Source of the DNA: Kitasatospora aureofaciens
Lineage (GTDB): Bacteria; Actinomycetota; Actinomycetes; Streptomycetales; Streptomycetaceae
Length of the DNA stretch: 64,000 nt
Assembly (NCBI RefSeq): GCF_019192735.1
Contig: NZ_JAHTKP010000028.1
Coordinates: 1-64,000, forward strand
Direction of reading: 5' to 3'
A program made the position numbers and the translations under genes. Below the pieces are notes generated by a model. That model saw only the letters and a program-made list of their open reading frames with translations, was not told where the DNA came from and searched no databases. Positions 1 to 8,256 of the stretch are shown here, piece by piece. Numbering within the stretch: position 1 is the stretch's first letter; each line of letters opens with the position of its first letter.

Positions 1-82
1 GTCATGGGATCAGAGTCTCACGGCCGCAACCGCAGCCGAGTGAGATCACGCCCCTCCAACGTGCCTCATGTAACTGAAAGCT

Positions 83-229
83 CTAGATCCTGTTGACCAG
101 CCAAGTTTCTTGACAACCCCAGATAACCAAGGAACCGCGCGTCCGCAGCGGCTTGCCGCAGTGCACGCACCTGCGCACGTCCTGACCCGTCCCGGCGTCG
201 CCCGGAGGACCCACAGTGGCCTCGGCCAT
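83..229 (-). CDS. possible 48-aa CxxC protein
   Basis: A 48-codon frame begins at ATG (complement of 227-229) and ends in TAG at 83-85. The product contains RCVHCGKPLRTRG, a single zinc-knuckle-like C-x2-C pair, and a later lone Cys. No clear ribosome binding site is visible. It could be a small Zn-binding protein or the remnant of a longer one. The other long frames in 1-330 look like shadows. Function unknown. Confidence 0.35.
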   Translation of the reverse strand: MAEATVGPPGDAGTGQDVRRCVHCGKPLRTRGSLVIWGCQETWLVNRI

Positions 230-446
230 GTCTTCACCGTACGCCCGGCCGCCCGGGCGGGCAGAACGGACCTCCGCTCAGCCCCGTGCCTTCTTGGGGT
301 CTCGTACTGGTATTCCTCCACGATTGAACGCTAAGGCGTCGTAGGAGGTTGACCAGGGCCGTTGGCAGGGTGGTCAGCTCGTGGTCCTGTCAACCGTTCC
401 TCGGAAGTGGGGACACCTCGCGTGGCCGGCCAGTAGCCTCGCGGCC

Positions 447-689
447 ATGGATATCCCCGATGAGCCGTTGCCCGATCTGACGGACGCCCAGATCCAGATG
501 CTGCTGGCCCACTTGCCTTACGTGCCTTACGGCTCCTGAGCACCCCAGATAACGATCCGCCTCGCCGCCCCGCTCGAACTCCACCGCGCGGCACTGCAGC
601 AGAGCACCGCCCTCGCCGCCGACACGGCCAGCCCGGCTGAGCGAAAGGCCCACCGGGTCTACGCCACCCGCATCACGGCCGCCGAGTAG
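447..689 (+). pseudogene. relic of a small unknown protein, interrupted by TGA
   Basis: From ATG 447 the frame reads MDIPDEPLPDLTDAQIQML and stops at TGA 537-539. The same frame then continues open to TAG 689, encoding LELHRAALQQSTALAAD and SPAERKAHRVYATRITAA. The downstream half resembles the relic at 15192-15353 (LTLHQVALKQCAALAGD, GRKAYRAYADRIATA), so this is a two-member family in the window. The in-frame stop and the lack of a start for the second half suggest decay; two separate tiny genes cannot be excluded. Confidence 0.3.
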
Positions 690-836
690 CCAGAAGCCCG
701 TTTGCGGCTCATGACACGGTCGTTATAACGGCACCCCGAGTTCGTCCGGCTCGTACGGCTCCATGGTGGGACCCCTCTGCGAAACCAGCACGTTCCCCTG
801 CTCGCATCCCGGCGATCGCTCGGAGAGACGATCTCC

Positions 837-1250
837 TCAGGCAGGTTCGAGGATGTCTTTGGCTTCGTCGACGACCAGTTGCAGGTGGCGTTTGAGCATC
901 CTGAGCTGCTTGGCTCGGGACTGCCGAGCGTGTGGGAGGACGGTTCCGGTGAGAACTCGATAGCTGCGGGTCGCCTCAGCGCTGAGGCGCATCAGCTCGT
1001 ATGCCTCGGCTATGTCTGGAAGGTAGGCCGTTCGGTACACATGCCCATGCGGGTCGTATGTGTACACCGCATCTGTGCCCGTCATTCCGGGCAGGGCCTC
1101 TCGCAGGACGCTCAGGCCGTGACGCACCTGGTGTGCCGTAAGGCCGGTTACCTCCATGAGCTCGACGAACGTGAGTCCCCGGGAGCCTGCGCTCTGCAGG
1201 GCGTCGAACACGCTCCGCGCCAAGAACTCGGGGCGCTGGTGAGCGGTCAT
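837..1250 (-). CDS. winged-helix DNA-binding protein, RacP-like
   Basis: The 137-aa product has an N-terminal helix-turn-helix-like segment at residues 10-60 (GLTFVELMEVTGLTAHQVRH), followed by a basic helical C-terminus rich in Arg/Lys (HARQSRAKQLRMLKRH). This resembles small Streptomyces proteins annotated RacP, thought to bind DNA; that match is from memory. It lies 125 bp downstream of the gene ending at 1376 on the same strand, and the two probably form a unit. Exact role unknown. Confidence 0.55.
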   Translation of the reverse strand: MTAHQRPEFLARSVFDALQSAGSRGLTFVELMEVTGLTAHQVRHGLSVLREALPGMTGTDAVYTYDPHGHVYRTAYLPDIAEAYELMRLSAEATRSYRVLTGTVLPHARQSRAKQLRMLKRHLQLVVDEAKDILEPA

Positions 1251-1375
1251 GATTCTCGTCTCCTCGCCCCCGCCTGGAAGAGCTGCTTACTCGGCCGGCT
1301 TCCTGGCACTCTTCCAGCTTTGTTGATCTTCTCTTTTCCTGTGTCTCCTCTGCGCCGGGGACTCTTCCAGCCGTC

Positions 1376-2242
1376 TTACGACTCTCCGGCGATCAGACGC
1401 TCCAGCGCGGCGTCCATGTCGGTACGCCCGGTTTCTAGGACGTGTTCGGTCCACTCGACCGCCGCCTTGACCCGACCGAGACCCTCGCGGATGGAGTCCT
1501 GGGCATCTTCAGACAGCTCTGCGAGGTGAAGACCGGGCAAGGTCCTTCCGATGCCGCTAGCGAAGGCGGAGCACAGGCCGAGGACGGTCAGCACCTCCTG
1601 CTGCTCGTTCAGCCTCTGAACCTCGGGGCGCCTCCGGGTCTCCTCTCGGGCTTCACGGATCTCGCTGGCCTGGGCGCGATTGAAGGTCTCCCGCACCTGG
1701 GGGCTCGCCGCGACGCGCTTGACCACCTCTGGGCGGCGCATTGCCCGCTCGACCACTTCTACAGCGGTTTCGTCATCCAGGAGATCCTCGATCTGCCTGA
1801 CCTTCTCCTCCATGGTCTCGGGTACCTGGGTCTTCCATCCCAGGGCCCGGTGCGCGCCGTCGCAGGTCCACCGGCGCTCGCCAGTTCGTCTGTAAATCGG
1901 CGGGTCCTTAACCATCTCGAACCGGTCATGCCGGTGAGCCAGGATGGAGTGGACCGTCCAGCACACGTTCTTGGCGCGCTCCTTCTTCGGCCACGCTCCG
2001 GCGACGAGTCGATACTCTTCGAAGCGCTCGCTTTCGAGACCTACCTCTTCGGCGTACGTCGCAAGCAGCTTGTATGCCTTCATCGGCGGCCGTCTGCCCT
2101 TGGGGGGCAGTGGGACCATCTCCAAGCCGATGTCACCCAGTGCGAACTGGGATGAGCCCTCAGAGGCGACAAGCCTCTGGCCTCGATGGACGAGTTGGTC
2201 CCATTCGTTCGCGCCGTAGCCGTCGACTGAGCTCGTGGCCAT
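1376..2242 (-). CDS. DUF6192/RacO-like protein
   Basis: A 288-aa mostly helical protein with no signal peptide or membrane segment. Residues 40-120 hold a conserved-looking block (LLATYAEEVGLESERFEEYR, AHRHDRFEMVKDPP). The C-terminal half is charged and helical, possibly coiled coil. It resembles Streptomyces DUF6192 proteins, sometimes called RacO, which sit near RacP-type genes; this is recalled and not tested. ATG 2242 is the first start. A small palindrome, TGCCAATGGCA (2266-2276), lies just upstream and could be an operator. Confidence 0.55.
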   Translation of the reverse strand: MATSSVDGYGANEWDQLVHRGQRLVASEGSSQFALGDIGLEMVPLPPKGRRPPMKAYKLLATYAEEVGLESERFEEYRLVAGAWPKKERAKNVCWTVHSILAHRHDRFEMVKDPPIYRRTGERRWTCDGAHRALGWKTQVPETMEEKVRQIEDLLDDETAVEVVERAMRRPEVVKRVAASPQVRETFNRAQASEIREAREETRRRPEVQRLNEQQEVLTVLGLCSAFASGIGRTLPGLHLAELSEDAQDSIREGLGRVKAAVEWTEHVLETGRTDMDAALERLIAGES

Positions 2243-2331
2243 GGGGGCCTCCCAGACAACCAGTCTGCCAATGGCAAGATTTTATGCCCATAGGCGCGTG
2301 GTGTCCCATTTGCCCCTGTCCTTGCTGATCT

Positions 2332-3072
2332 TCAATGCTGTGCCTTCGGCTCAGTGCTTCCAAGCAGAGCCCGCACCTTGGTACTCCTCGGCCGGGGGCT
2401 CTCGCCCGACCGGCCGGCCTGGCGACGCTCGAACACGGCATCCGGGGCGAGGGCGGCACCCAGCGCGGTGATCTGGGGCGAGCCGGGCTCGGCGGCGGCG
2501 TTCAGCGTCACCTGCAGGCGCAGCCGCAGCGGGTCGGGGCCGCCCTTGTCGATCGCCTGCTTGGCGTCCTGGTCGTCGGCCTCCAGCAGCAGCGTCCCGT
2601 GGAAGATCCTGAGGGGGCGCAGCCGGGCCAGCACCGGCCAGTCGGCCTCGGGCATCTGGTCGATCGCGTCCTCCCAGACGTCGTGGAACCACTGCTCCTC
2701 CGGTGGCCACAGCGCCGAGGCGGAGGGGTGCAGGGTGCGACCGTTGACCAGGGCGGCCAGGCCGTGGAACGCCTCGGTCATCTCCTGCTCCATCGAGGGC
2801 ACCGCGGCCGCCGCGTCGGAGAAGACGCCGAGCATGTAAGGCGCCCTGGCGTAGATCGCCTCGTACTGGGCGGTGGCGTGCTCCCAGTCGCCGATCAGCT
2901 CGGCTGCCCCGGGGCGGGTGAGGTCGCCCGGCTCGCAGGCGGCCAGCAGCTCGTCGACCGCGGCGGCCAGCGTCTTCTCGCCGGTCTCGACGGAGCGGCC
3001 GAGGGGGGCGATCAGGTCGGTCCAGCGCGCTGGCCGGGGGCCGGGGGAGGGCTCAACGTCGTTGTCAGTCAT
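2332..3072 (-). CDS. hypothetical protein sharing an N-terminal domain with the 8554-8868 product
   Basis: Starting at ATG 3072 the product is 246 aa (an upstream in-frame start at 3141 would add 23 unlikely residues). Residues 15-75 (LGRSVETGEKTLAAAVDELL, GAAELIGDWEHATAQYEAIY) align with YGRAVEDGEMTLQEAVSALV in the 104-aa protein at 8554-8868. The rest contains a Trp-rich middle (WPPEEQWFHDVWEDAIDQM) and a basic tail. No known family recognised; probably soluble. Confidence 0.6.
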   Translation of the reverse strand: MTDNDVEPSPGPRPARWTDLIAPLGRSVETGEKTLAAAVDELLAACEPGDLTRPGAAELIGDWEHATAQYEAIYARAPYMLGVFSDAAAAVPSMEQEMTEAFHGLAALVNGRTLHPSASALWPPEEQWFHDVWEDAIDQMPEADWPVLARLRPLRIFHGTLLLEADDQDAKQAIDKGGPDPLRLRLQVTLNAAAEPGSPQITALGAALAPDAVFERRQAGRSGESPRPRSTKVRALLGSTEPKAQH

Positions 3073-3193
3073 GGGCGCTGACTCTATCGGCGGGCGGCCG
3101 GCCAGCGGGTCCACGTTGACACCGAGTTGAGCTGCCAGCATCCCGCCGCGGCCTGATGCCCTGCGGGTCGCTCGGCGCCCACCGCAGAAACCC

Positions 3194-3226
3194 GCGAGCG
3201 TAGTCGCCCCCGGCGGCTACGCTCGC
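3194..3226 (+). promoter_or_regulatory. inverted repeat and possible leaderless promoter before 3231
   Basis: GCGAGCGTAG (3194-3203) and CTACGCTCGC (3217-3226) form perfect 10-bp arms around a 13-nt spacer. The right arm ends 4 nt before ATG 3231 and contains TACGCT, a plausible -10 for a leaderless transcript. No ribosome binding site is present. Probably operator plus promoter. Confidence 0.4.
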
Positions 3227-3230
3227 GCGC

Positions 3231-3590
3231 ATGACCTACGTCACCACCGGCCGGCCCCCACTGCCGGCCGCCAGCACCGTCCGCGCGACAGCCGCCTTCG
3301 TCCAGGCCCGCGCCGAGGAAGGCGCACAACACCTCCTGCAACGCATCCCCGTTGAACAGCACGACACCCCCGACACCGTCGAACTGCTCCACGTCGTACG
3401 CGCCCTCGGCCAGGCCGCGGAAGCCGCCGCCTACCACCTGGAGGGCGAGCTCCTCGGCGACCAACCCGACGAAGACACCGCCCACACGCTCTGGCAGATC
3501 CTGCTCGACACCGCCCACCCCTTCCACACCCACCCGGACCTGCCACCGAACGTGCGAAGAGCGCTGAAGGAAGGCCAGCAGGTCGGATAG
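3231..3590 (+). CDS. hypothetical 119-aa protein
   Basis: Acidic, mostly helical protein (residues 20-115), without Cys pairs, signal peptide or membrane segment. There is no Shine-Dalgarno sequence, and a probable -10 sits just upstream, so translation may be leaderless. Third codon positions are almost all G/C, supporting real coding. It stands alone between a leftward gene and the IS element. Function unknown. Confidence 0.6.
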   Translation: MTYVTTGRPPLPAASTVRATAAFVQARAEEGAQHLLQRIPVEQHDTPDTVELLHVVRALGQAAEAAAYHLEGELLGDQPDEDTAHTLWQILLDTAHPFHTHPDLPPNVRRALKEGQQVG

Positions 3591-3734
3591 CTCAGCCGAC
3601 AACGGCGGGCCCGGCGAACACCGAGGCGTGGTGCTGTCCGGCGCGTACGGCGGGCCGAGGTCGCGCTCGGGCTGCGCGCCGGGCAGTGCCGCGCAGCCCT
3701 GGGTCCCGGGCGCGGGAGCGGCAATGCCGTTGCT

Positions 3735-3956
3735 TTAGCCGACGGTGACCTGCTGTCCGTGCAGACCAGGACCAGCCACGTGCACCCCGTCCTCCTCGAT
3801 GAGTAGGGGCGGGCAGTTCGGGCAGGAGAACAGGTTCTGGGACCCGATCCAGCGCCAGCCGGCTGCCCAGAGCGGCCGATGGTCACGGTCCTGAGGCACT
3901 GCTGCGGCGCTCTCACATCCGGTAGTCGTGCACACGATGGCGTCGGGCTTCGGCAT
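3735..3956 (-). CDS. IS-borne passenger, small Cys-rich protein (73 aa)
   Basis: Starts at ATG 3956 behind GGAG (8-nt spacing) and ends in the TAA of the left terminal repeat. The product begins MPKPDAIVCTTTGCESAAA and has a second Cys pair (FSCPNCPP), a pattern typical of a treble-clef or zinc-ribbon fold. A Trp-rich loop (PLWAAGWRWIGSQNLF) lies between. It is transcribed divergently from the transposase. Function unknown; it may be a regulator of the element or unrelated cargo. Confidence 0.65.
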   Translation of the reverse strand: MPKPDAIVCTTTGCESAAAVPQDRDHRPLWAAGWRWIGSQNLFSCPNCPPLLIEEDGVHVAGPGLHGQQVTVG

Positions 3957-4074
3957 CAGGAGAACTCCGTTCGTGGTGAGCGCCCAGGCTACCCGGGCGT
4001 GTGGCCCCCAACCTGGCGCCAGCGACACACGGGCCAGGCCGTTGCCTCCGGTCGGTTGTAGCTGTTGGCTGGGC

Positions 4075-5472
4075 GTGGATCTTCGAGGGGGGCCGGGGCG
4101 CCGGCTGCGGCTGGGAGTGCTCGCGACGGTGTTCACCCCGGAGCTGGTGGACGCGGTGATAGCCGAGCACGGCCGGGGCGAGCGGCGCCGCCGAATACTC
4201 CCGGCCCGCCTGGTCGTGTACTTCGTGCTGGCGCTGTGCCTGTTCGCGCGGGAGTCGTACGAGGAGGTGGTCCGCCTGCTGGCGACCGGCCTGCCGGGCA
4301 CCACCGCGCTGCGGCGGGTGAACAAGTCCTCGCTGTGCCGGGCCCGCGCCCGGCTCGGGGCCGAGCCGCTGGAGTCGCTGTTCCGCAGCATCGCTGGCAC
4401 GCTGGCCACCCCGGAGACGCCGGGCGCCTTCTGGTGCGGTTTGCGGCTGCTCGCGATCGACGGCACGCAGATCGATGTCCCGGACAGCCACAGCAACGCC
4501 ACCACCTTCGACGGCCCCTGCCTCCAGGACCGGACACCGACCGGCTTCCCCCAGGTCCGCGCAGTGGTGCTCGCCGAGGTCGGCACCCACGCCGTGGTGG
4601 ACGCCGAGATCGGCGGCTGGCGCGACGGCGAACCCGGCCTGGCCGAGCCGCTCGCCCGCTCGGTCGGCCCGGACGACCTGGTCATCGCCGACCGCGGCTT
4701 CTGGAGCTCGGCGTTCTACCGCGACTTCCACGCGGTCCAGGGCGCCCACCTGTTGGCCCGGCTCCCGTCCAACAAGCTCGGCCGCAAGCAGCACGACCTG
4801 CCGGACGGGACGTTCATCTCCGAGATCAGGCCGAGGAAGCAGAACATGCTCCGGGCGAAGAAGGCTGGCCGCCCGTTCCCCACCGAGATGGTGTTCCGGG
4901 TGATCCCGTTCGCCGTCGACGGCAAGCCCTGGTGGCTGGCCACCACCCTCCTCGACCCGAAGCAGCACCCGGCCGTCGAACTGGTCAACCTCTACCGGCA
5001 GCGGTGGGAGATCGAGATGGCGTTCGATGAGATCAAGAACCACCTCGGCGTCTCCGGCCCGCTCCGCTCCCGCACCGCCGACGGGATCCGCCAGGAGATC
5101 TGGGCCTTCCTCGCCGTCCACCACGCGCTGCGCAAGGTGATGCACACCGCCGCCACCAGCGGCCCGGCTGTCGATCCCGACCGCGTCTCCTACCTGGCCG
5201 CTGTACGGGTCATCCGCCGCACCGTCGTCGCTCAGGTCGCCGCCACCGCCGTCGGTCTCCAGCACGCCCTGGTGGAGGTCTGCGAGGAACTCCGCCACCG
5301 GTTGCTGCCCGCCCGGCGGCGCCGCGAGCAGCCGCGGATGGTGAAGAAGCCGCCCAGCCGCTTCCCCCAGAAGAGGAGCCGGTCCGGCATGACCAAGGCC
5401 GAGGTCGGCCGCTGGCACGGCTCCAAGAAGCCGAAGTCAGCCCGCTCGGCCACGACCGCTGCGCCGGGCTAA
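4075..5472 (+). CDS. IS4-family DDE transposase
   Basis: The frame is open from 3928, but similarity to IS4 transposases starts near VFTPELVDAVIAEHG, so GTG 4075 is preferred (465 aa). An N-terminal IS4 domain (residues 1-100) precedes the RNase H-like core. Catalytic Asp candidates are in LLAIDGTQIDVPD and VIADRGFWSS. The YREK signature is intact in YRQRWEIEMAFDEIK, which carries the catalytic Glu. The last codons lie in the right terminal repeat. It catalyses cut-and-paste transposition of the element. Appears functional. Confidence 0.93.
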   Translation: MDLRGGPGRRLRLGVLATVFTPELVDAVIAEHGRGERRRRILPARLVVYFVLALCLFARESYEEVVRLLATGLPGTTALRRVNKSSLCRARARLGAEPLESLFRSIAGTLATPETPGAFWCGLRLLAIDGTQIDVPDSHSNATTFDGPCLQDRTPTGFPQVRAVVLAEVGTHAVVDAEIGGWRDGEPGLAEPLARSVGPDDLVIADRGFWSSAFYRDFHAVQGAHLLARLPSNKLGRKQHDLPDGTFISEIRPRKQNMLRAKKAGRPFPTEMVFRVIPFAVDGKPWWLATTLLDPKQHPAVELVNLYRQRWEIEMAFDEIKNHLGVSGPLRSRTADGIRQEIWAFLAVHHALRKVMHTAATSGPAVDPDRVSYLAAVRVIRRTVVAQVAATAVGLQHALVEVCEELRHRLLPARRRREQPRMVKKPPSRFPQKRSRSGMTKAEVGRWHGSKKPKSARSATTAAPG

Positions 5473-5485
5473 AGCAACGGCATTG

Positions 5486-5519
5486 CGCGGGAGCGGCCCG
5501 GGTACCCCAGGCAGCAACC
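5486..5519 (+). repeat. 34-bp direct repeat, left copy
   Basis: Matches 6978-7011 with one mismatch (shared core CGGCCCGGGTACCCCAGG). The two copies bracket the first zeta module, and the second begins 8 bp after its stop codon. The IS element inserted within the left copy, splitting its first bases. Confidence 0.8.
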
Positions 5520-5633
5520 CTCTCGCCACCCCCGGCGCCCGACGGCCTACTCGTAACTAACTGATCGTCACTCGTCACTCTCTTGGCATACGGTGGGCCA
5601 GACGAACCCACCACGGCGTTGGGAGAGTGAATC

Positions 5634-5936
5634 ATGGTCAACAACGACCCGGTCCTCGGAGGCCTCGGCACCGCCACCTGGACCCACGAAGAAGGCATCT
5701 CCTACGAGGTCGCCCTTGAAGGCATCAACCACGTCGTCGGCGCCTACGCCGGCCTGATCGCCCGCAAGCGCACCACCGACCCCGAATCCCCTGCCATCAC
5801 CGCCTGGAAGGAGCAGCAGGAGGCGTGGGAGAGGCGCCGGCGCTCCCTGCACGCCGACGACCACCAGGCCGTCGCCGCGGTCCGCGCCGAGTGCAAGGCT
5901 CTGCTGCCCCGGCTGCGTGAGGAGCTGCTCGGATGA
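5634..5936 (+). CDS. antitoxin-like partner of zeta toxin (module 1)
   Basis: A 100-aa acidic helical protein that overlaps the toxin start by 4 bp (ATGA), the usual antitoxin-first order. Residues 17-43 (HEEGISYEVALEGINHVVG) match the partner of module 2 (13686-13988). GGGAGAG precedes ATG 5634. By position and charge it should neutralise the downstream kinase, as epsilon-type antitoxins do, although it shows no clear similarity to epsilon or PezA. Confidence 0.65.
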   Translation: MVNNDPVLGGLGTATWTHEEGISYEVALEGINHVVGAYAGLIARKRTTDPESPAITAWKEQQEAWERRRRSLHADDHQAVAAVRAECKALLPRLREELLG

Positions 5937-6970
5937 GCGACGTTGACCGGGAGCGGTACGTCCTCCCCCCGGACGAGAGCGACCGCATCTTCCGCGAGGA
6001 CATCGTGCGCCTCTACCTCCAGGGCACCGAGCAGGCGCAGCCGGTCTCGGTCATCGTGGCCGGCCAGACCGGTGCCGGCAAGACTGCCGTCACCGACCTC
6101 GTGCAGCGTGCGCTCGACCAGCGCGGCGCCTGGGTCAACATCAACCTGGACACCTACAAGCCCCACCACCCGATGCACGCCGCCCTGATGGCCGCCGACG
6201 ACATCACCGCCGGCGCCTACACCAGCATCGACGGGCACCGGTGGATGGACGCCAGCGAGGCGTACGCCCTCCAGCACCGCTTCGACATCGTTTGGGAGTC
6301 GGCGATGCGGGACCCGCGTGACTTCGAGGACCCGGTCCGGCGCATGCGCGCCGCCCGCCCCGACGGCCTGACCCCGCACCGCATCGAGGTCGCCATCGTC
6401 GCCACGCCCGCAGCCCTGAGCCGCCTCGGCGCCCTGACCAGGTACCTCCAGCAGGTCGAGGACTTCGGGGTCGGCCGGTTCATCGACCCGGCAATCCACG
6501 ACGCCTGCTACGACGGCGTGGTGCGCTCCAGCAACGCAATCGACACCGAGCGCCTGGCCGAGCACGTCTTCGTGGTGCGCCGCGACGCCACCGTCGTGTA
6601 CTCCAACAGCCTCGGCCCCGATGGCGCATGGCAGAAGCCGGCGGCCACCGCCGCCGCTGTCACCGCCGAGCGCAACCGCCCCTGGAACGCCACCGAGACC
6701 CGGGCGTTCCAGCTCACCGTCCAGCGCGCCGAGGCCGCGGCCCGGACCCTCCCCGCAGCGGACCGGGCCGCAGTGCTCGCCGAAGTGACCACCATCCGCT
6801 CCCTCGCCGCCCCGTTGCTGGCGACCGCACCGAGCAGTACCGCCGCGCGAGCACGCTCAACCACGGCCACCAGGCCCAGGCAACTCACCTCCGGCGCCGG
6901 CCAGCAGCCCGCGCACCTGCGGCGCGACGCCACCGCACCAGCTCCCGGGCGAAAGCCACACCAGAGGTAG
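5933..6970 (+). CDS. zeta-family toxin (P-loop kinase), module 1
   Basis: 345 aa with a Walker A motif GQTGAGKT at residues 44-51, then LDTYKPHHP where zeta proteins hold a catalytic Asp and substrate-binding residues. Zeta toxins phosphorylate UDP-N-acetylglucosamine or related nucleotides and so poison cell-wall synthesis; here that is inferred from the family. Residues 255-345 are a low-complexity extension ending AHLRRDATAPAPGRKPHQR, which resembles the end of the giant 29281-42417 protein. A strong terminator follows at 7019-7045. Confidence 0.85.
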   Translation: MSDVDRERYVLPPDESDRIFREDIVRLYLQGTEQAQPVSVIVAGQTGAGKTAVTDLVQRALDQRGAWVNINLDTYKPHHPMHAALMAADDITAGAYTSIDGHRWMDASEAYALQHRFDIVWESAMRDPRDFEDPVRRMRAARPDGLTPHRIEVAIVATPAALSRLGALTRYLQQVEDFGVGRFIDPAIHDACYDGVVRSSNAIDTERLAEHVFVVRRDATVVYSNSLGPDGAWQKPAATAAAVTAERNRPWNATETRAFQLTVQRAEAAARTLPAADRAAVLAEVTTIRSLAAPLLATAPSSTAARARSTTATRPRQLTSGAGQQPAHLRRDATAPAPGRKPHQR

Positions 6971-6977
6971 GTCCGGG

Positions 6978-7011
6978 CGCGGAAGCGGCCCGGGTACCCC
7001 AGGCAGCAACC
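6978..7011 (+). repeat. 34-bp direct repeat, right copy
   Basis: One mismatch relative to 5486-5519. Together the copies frame a 1.45-kb unit containing the first zeta module, suggesting recombination or duplication across a shared gene-end sequence. Confidence 0.75.
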
Positions 7012-7018
7012 ACACCGA

Positions 7019-7045
7019 GGGGGTGTCAGCCAAGCTGACACCCCC
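7019..7045 (+). terminator. terminator after zeta module 1
   Basis: A perfect 12-bp stem GGGGGTGTCAGC / GCTGACACCCCC with a 3-nt CAA loop, about 50 bp after the toxin stop. No T-run, as is common in actinomycetes. Confidence 0.7.
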
Positions 7046-7110
7046 CTCGGGCGTAGAACGAGCCGAATGCGGGCTACTGCTGCTCGGCGCGGTCGAGCAG
7101 GGCTACGGTG

Positions 7111-7998
7111 ATGCCCGTGGAGACCGTGCACCAGCTGAAAGTGACGATGCCGGACATCGAACCGGTCGTGTGGCGACGCATCCACGTCTACTCGCACACT
7201 CCGCTGTCCGGCCTGCACGCCCTCATCCAAGCCACCATGGGCTGGGACGATGCACACCTATACCAGTTCGGCGCCAAGTGGGAGCAGTACGGGCACAACG
7301 GCCACCCGGCCTCGGCCTACACCGTCGCGCAGCTGATGCCCGCGGTCGGCGACGGCGCTGGCTACGTATACGACTTCGGCGACGAGTGGGTGCACCACAT
7401 CGTGGTGGAGAAGATCCACCGGCCCGCCCCGAACACCCACTACCCGCGGTGCAGCGCCGGCGCCCGCGCCTGCCCGCCCGAGGACTGCGGCGGGCCGCTG
7501 GGCTACGAGCGCACTCTGCGGGCAATCCGGAGCCGCAGCGGGCCCCGATACCGCGAACTGCGCGAGTGGGGCCTACACAGGTACAACCCGGCGATGTTCG
7601 ACCGCGACGAGGTCAACCGCGGCCTGGCCGACCCAAAGTCCATCGGCTACCCGCTGCCAGCCCCATGGCAGCAGGAGGTCCTGGACCTGTCCAGCCCGTA
7701 CCTGGGCGCACCTGCCACCACTGGTCAAGCCGTTGACCACCAGCAGGTCGAACCTGGTGAGGCGGCCGAAGACCGGGAGCCCAGCAAAGTGGTCAACCCG
7801 TTGACCACCGCCACCGATGCTGCCGCCCAAGGGGTCCTCGATGCGCTCGCCAAGGTGGACAAGGCCAGAGCCGTGCTAGGCGCCGCACTCCGTGCCGAGA
7901 AGAAGGCAACCGGCACCAGCGCCAACGATCTTGCCGAGCGGGTCCACGGCGCGATGTCCCGCCCCCTGGTCCTCAAAGCCCTGCGGCAAACCGACTGA
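7111..7998 (+). CDS. plasmid pRiA4b ORF-3-like protein
   Basis: The first 200 residues (VHQLKVTMPDIEPVVWRRIH, LHALIQATMGWDDAHLYQF, YVYDFGDEWVHHIVVEKI, CPPEDCGGPLGYE) are typical of the pRiA4b ORF-3 family, common on plasmids and of unsettled function. Residues 200-295 are a variable helical extension. GTG 7108 is an alternative start. It lies downstream of the zeta terminator and is probably transcribed separately. Confidence 0.8.
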   Translation: MPVETVHQLKVTMPDIEPVVWRRIHVYSHTPLSGLHALIQATMGWDDAHLYQFGAKWEQYGHNGHPASAYTVAQLMPAVGDGAGYVYDFGDEWVHHIVVEKIHRPAPNTHYPRCSAGARACPPEDCGGPLGYERTLRAIRSRSGPRYRELREWGLHRYNPAMFDRDEVNRGLADPKSIGYPLPAPWQQEVLDLSSPYLGAPATTGQAVDHQQVEPGEAAEDREPSKVVNPLTTATDAAAQGVLDALAKVDKARAVLGAALRAEKKATGTSANDLAERVHGAMSRPLVLKALRQTD

Positions 7999-8073
7999 CC
8001 ACGACAGCGACCTGGAGGCGGAATCGTTGTTGCCGTGCAATTCGGCAGCATTCCCGGCCAGACTCCGGGCCTC

Positions 8074-8256
8074 TCAAGTCTGGTCGGAGGAGGCGGCGGT
8101 GTCCACGGCACGCAAGGCGGGGGCGGTGCCGGTCTCGGGGCCAGCAGTTCGTTGACCAGGATGTTTGCCATCGCGTACTCGTCGCGCTTTCCGGCGGCGA
8201 GCAGCTGCTCGATCACGACGTCGGCCTCCTCGCTCTGCCGCTCCTGCTGGCTCAGG
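8074..8256 (-). pseudogene. 3' remnant of a paralogue of the 10586-11176 gene
   Basis: Translated on this strand, VVIEQLLAAGKRDEYAMANI followed by LVNELLAP matches PVIEQLLTAGRRDEYKMADI followed by LVNELLAP in the intact gene. The final residues APALRAVDTAASSDQT appear in a different frame (intact copy APALRAVNTPTSNQS), so there is a frameshift near 8130-8150. The 5' part is missing, cut at about 8256 by the IS relic. Not expected to be functional. Confidence 0.75.

Larger units (their letters stand above)
3722..5485 (+). mobile_element. complete IS4-family insertion sequence, 1764 bp
   Basis: Perfect 19-bp terminal inverted repeats: CAATGCCGTTGCTTTAGCC (3722-3740) and its complement (5467-5485). 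They are flanked by an identical 11-bp direct repeat, CGCGGGAGCGG (3711-3721 and 5486-5496), as expected of an IS4-type target duplication. The element contains a DDE transposase and a divergent 73-aa passenger gene. Both genes take their Gly-stop from the terminal repeats. Perfect ends and duplication indicate recent insertion; the target lies in a 34-bp repeat also found at 6978-7011. Confidence 0.95.

Noticed and set aside
3928..4074. N-terminal 49 codons of the open transposase frame
   Set aside because: They overlap the start of the divergent passenger gene and lie before the first IS4-like residues; GTG 4075 is the better start.
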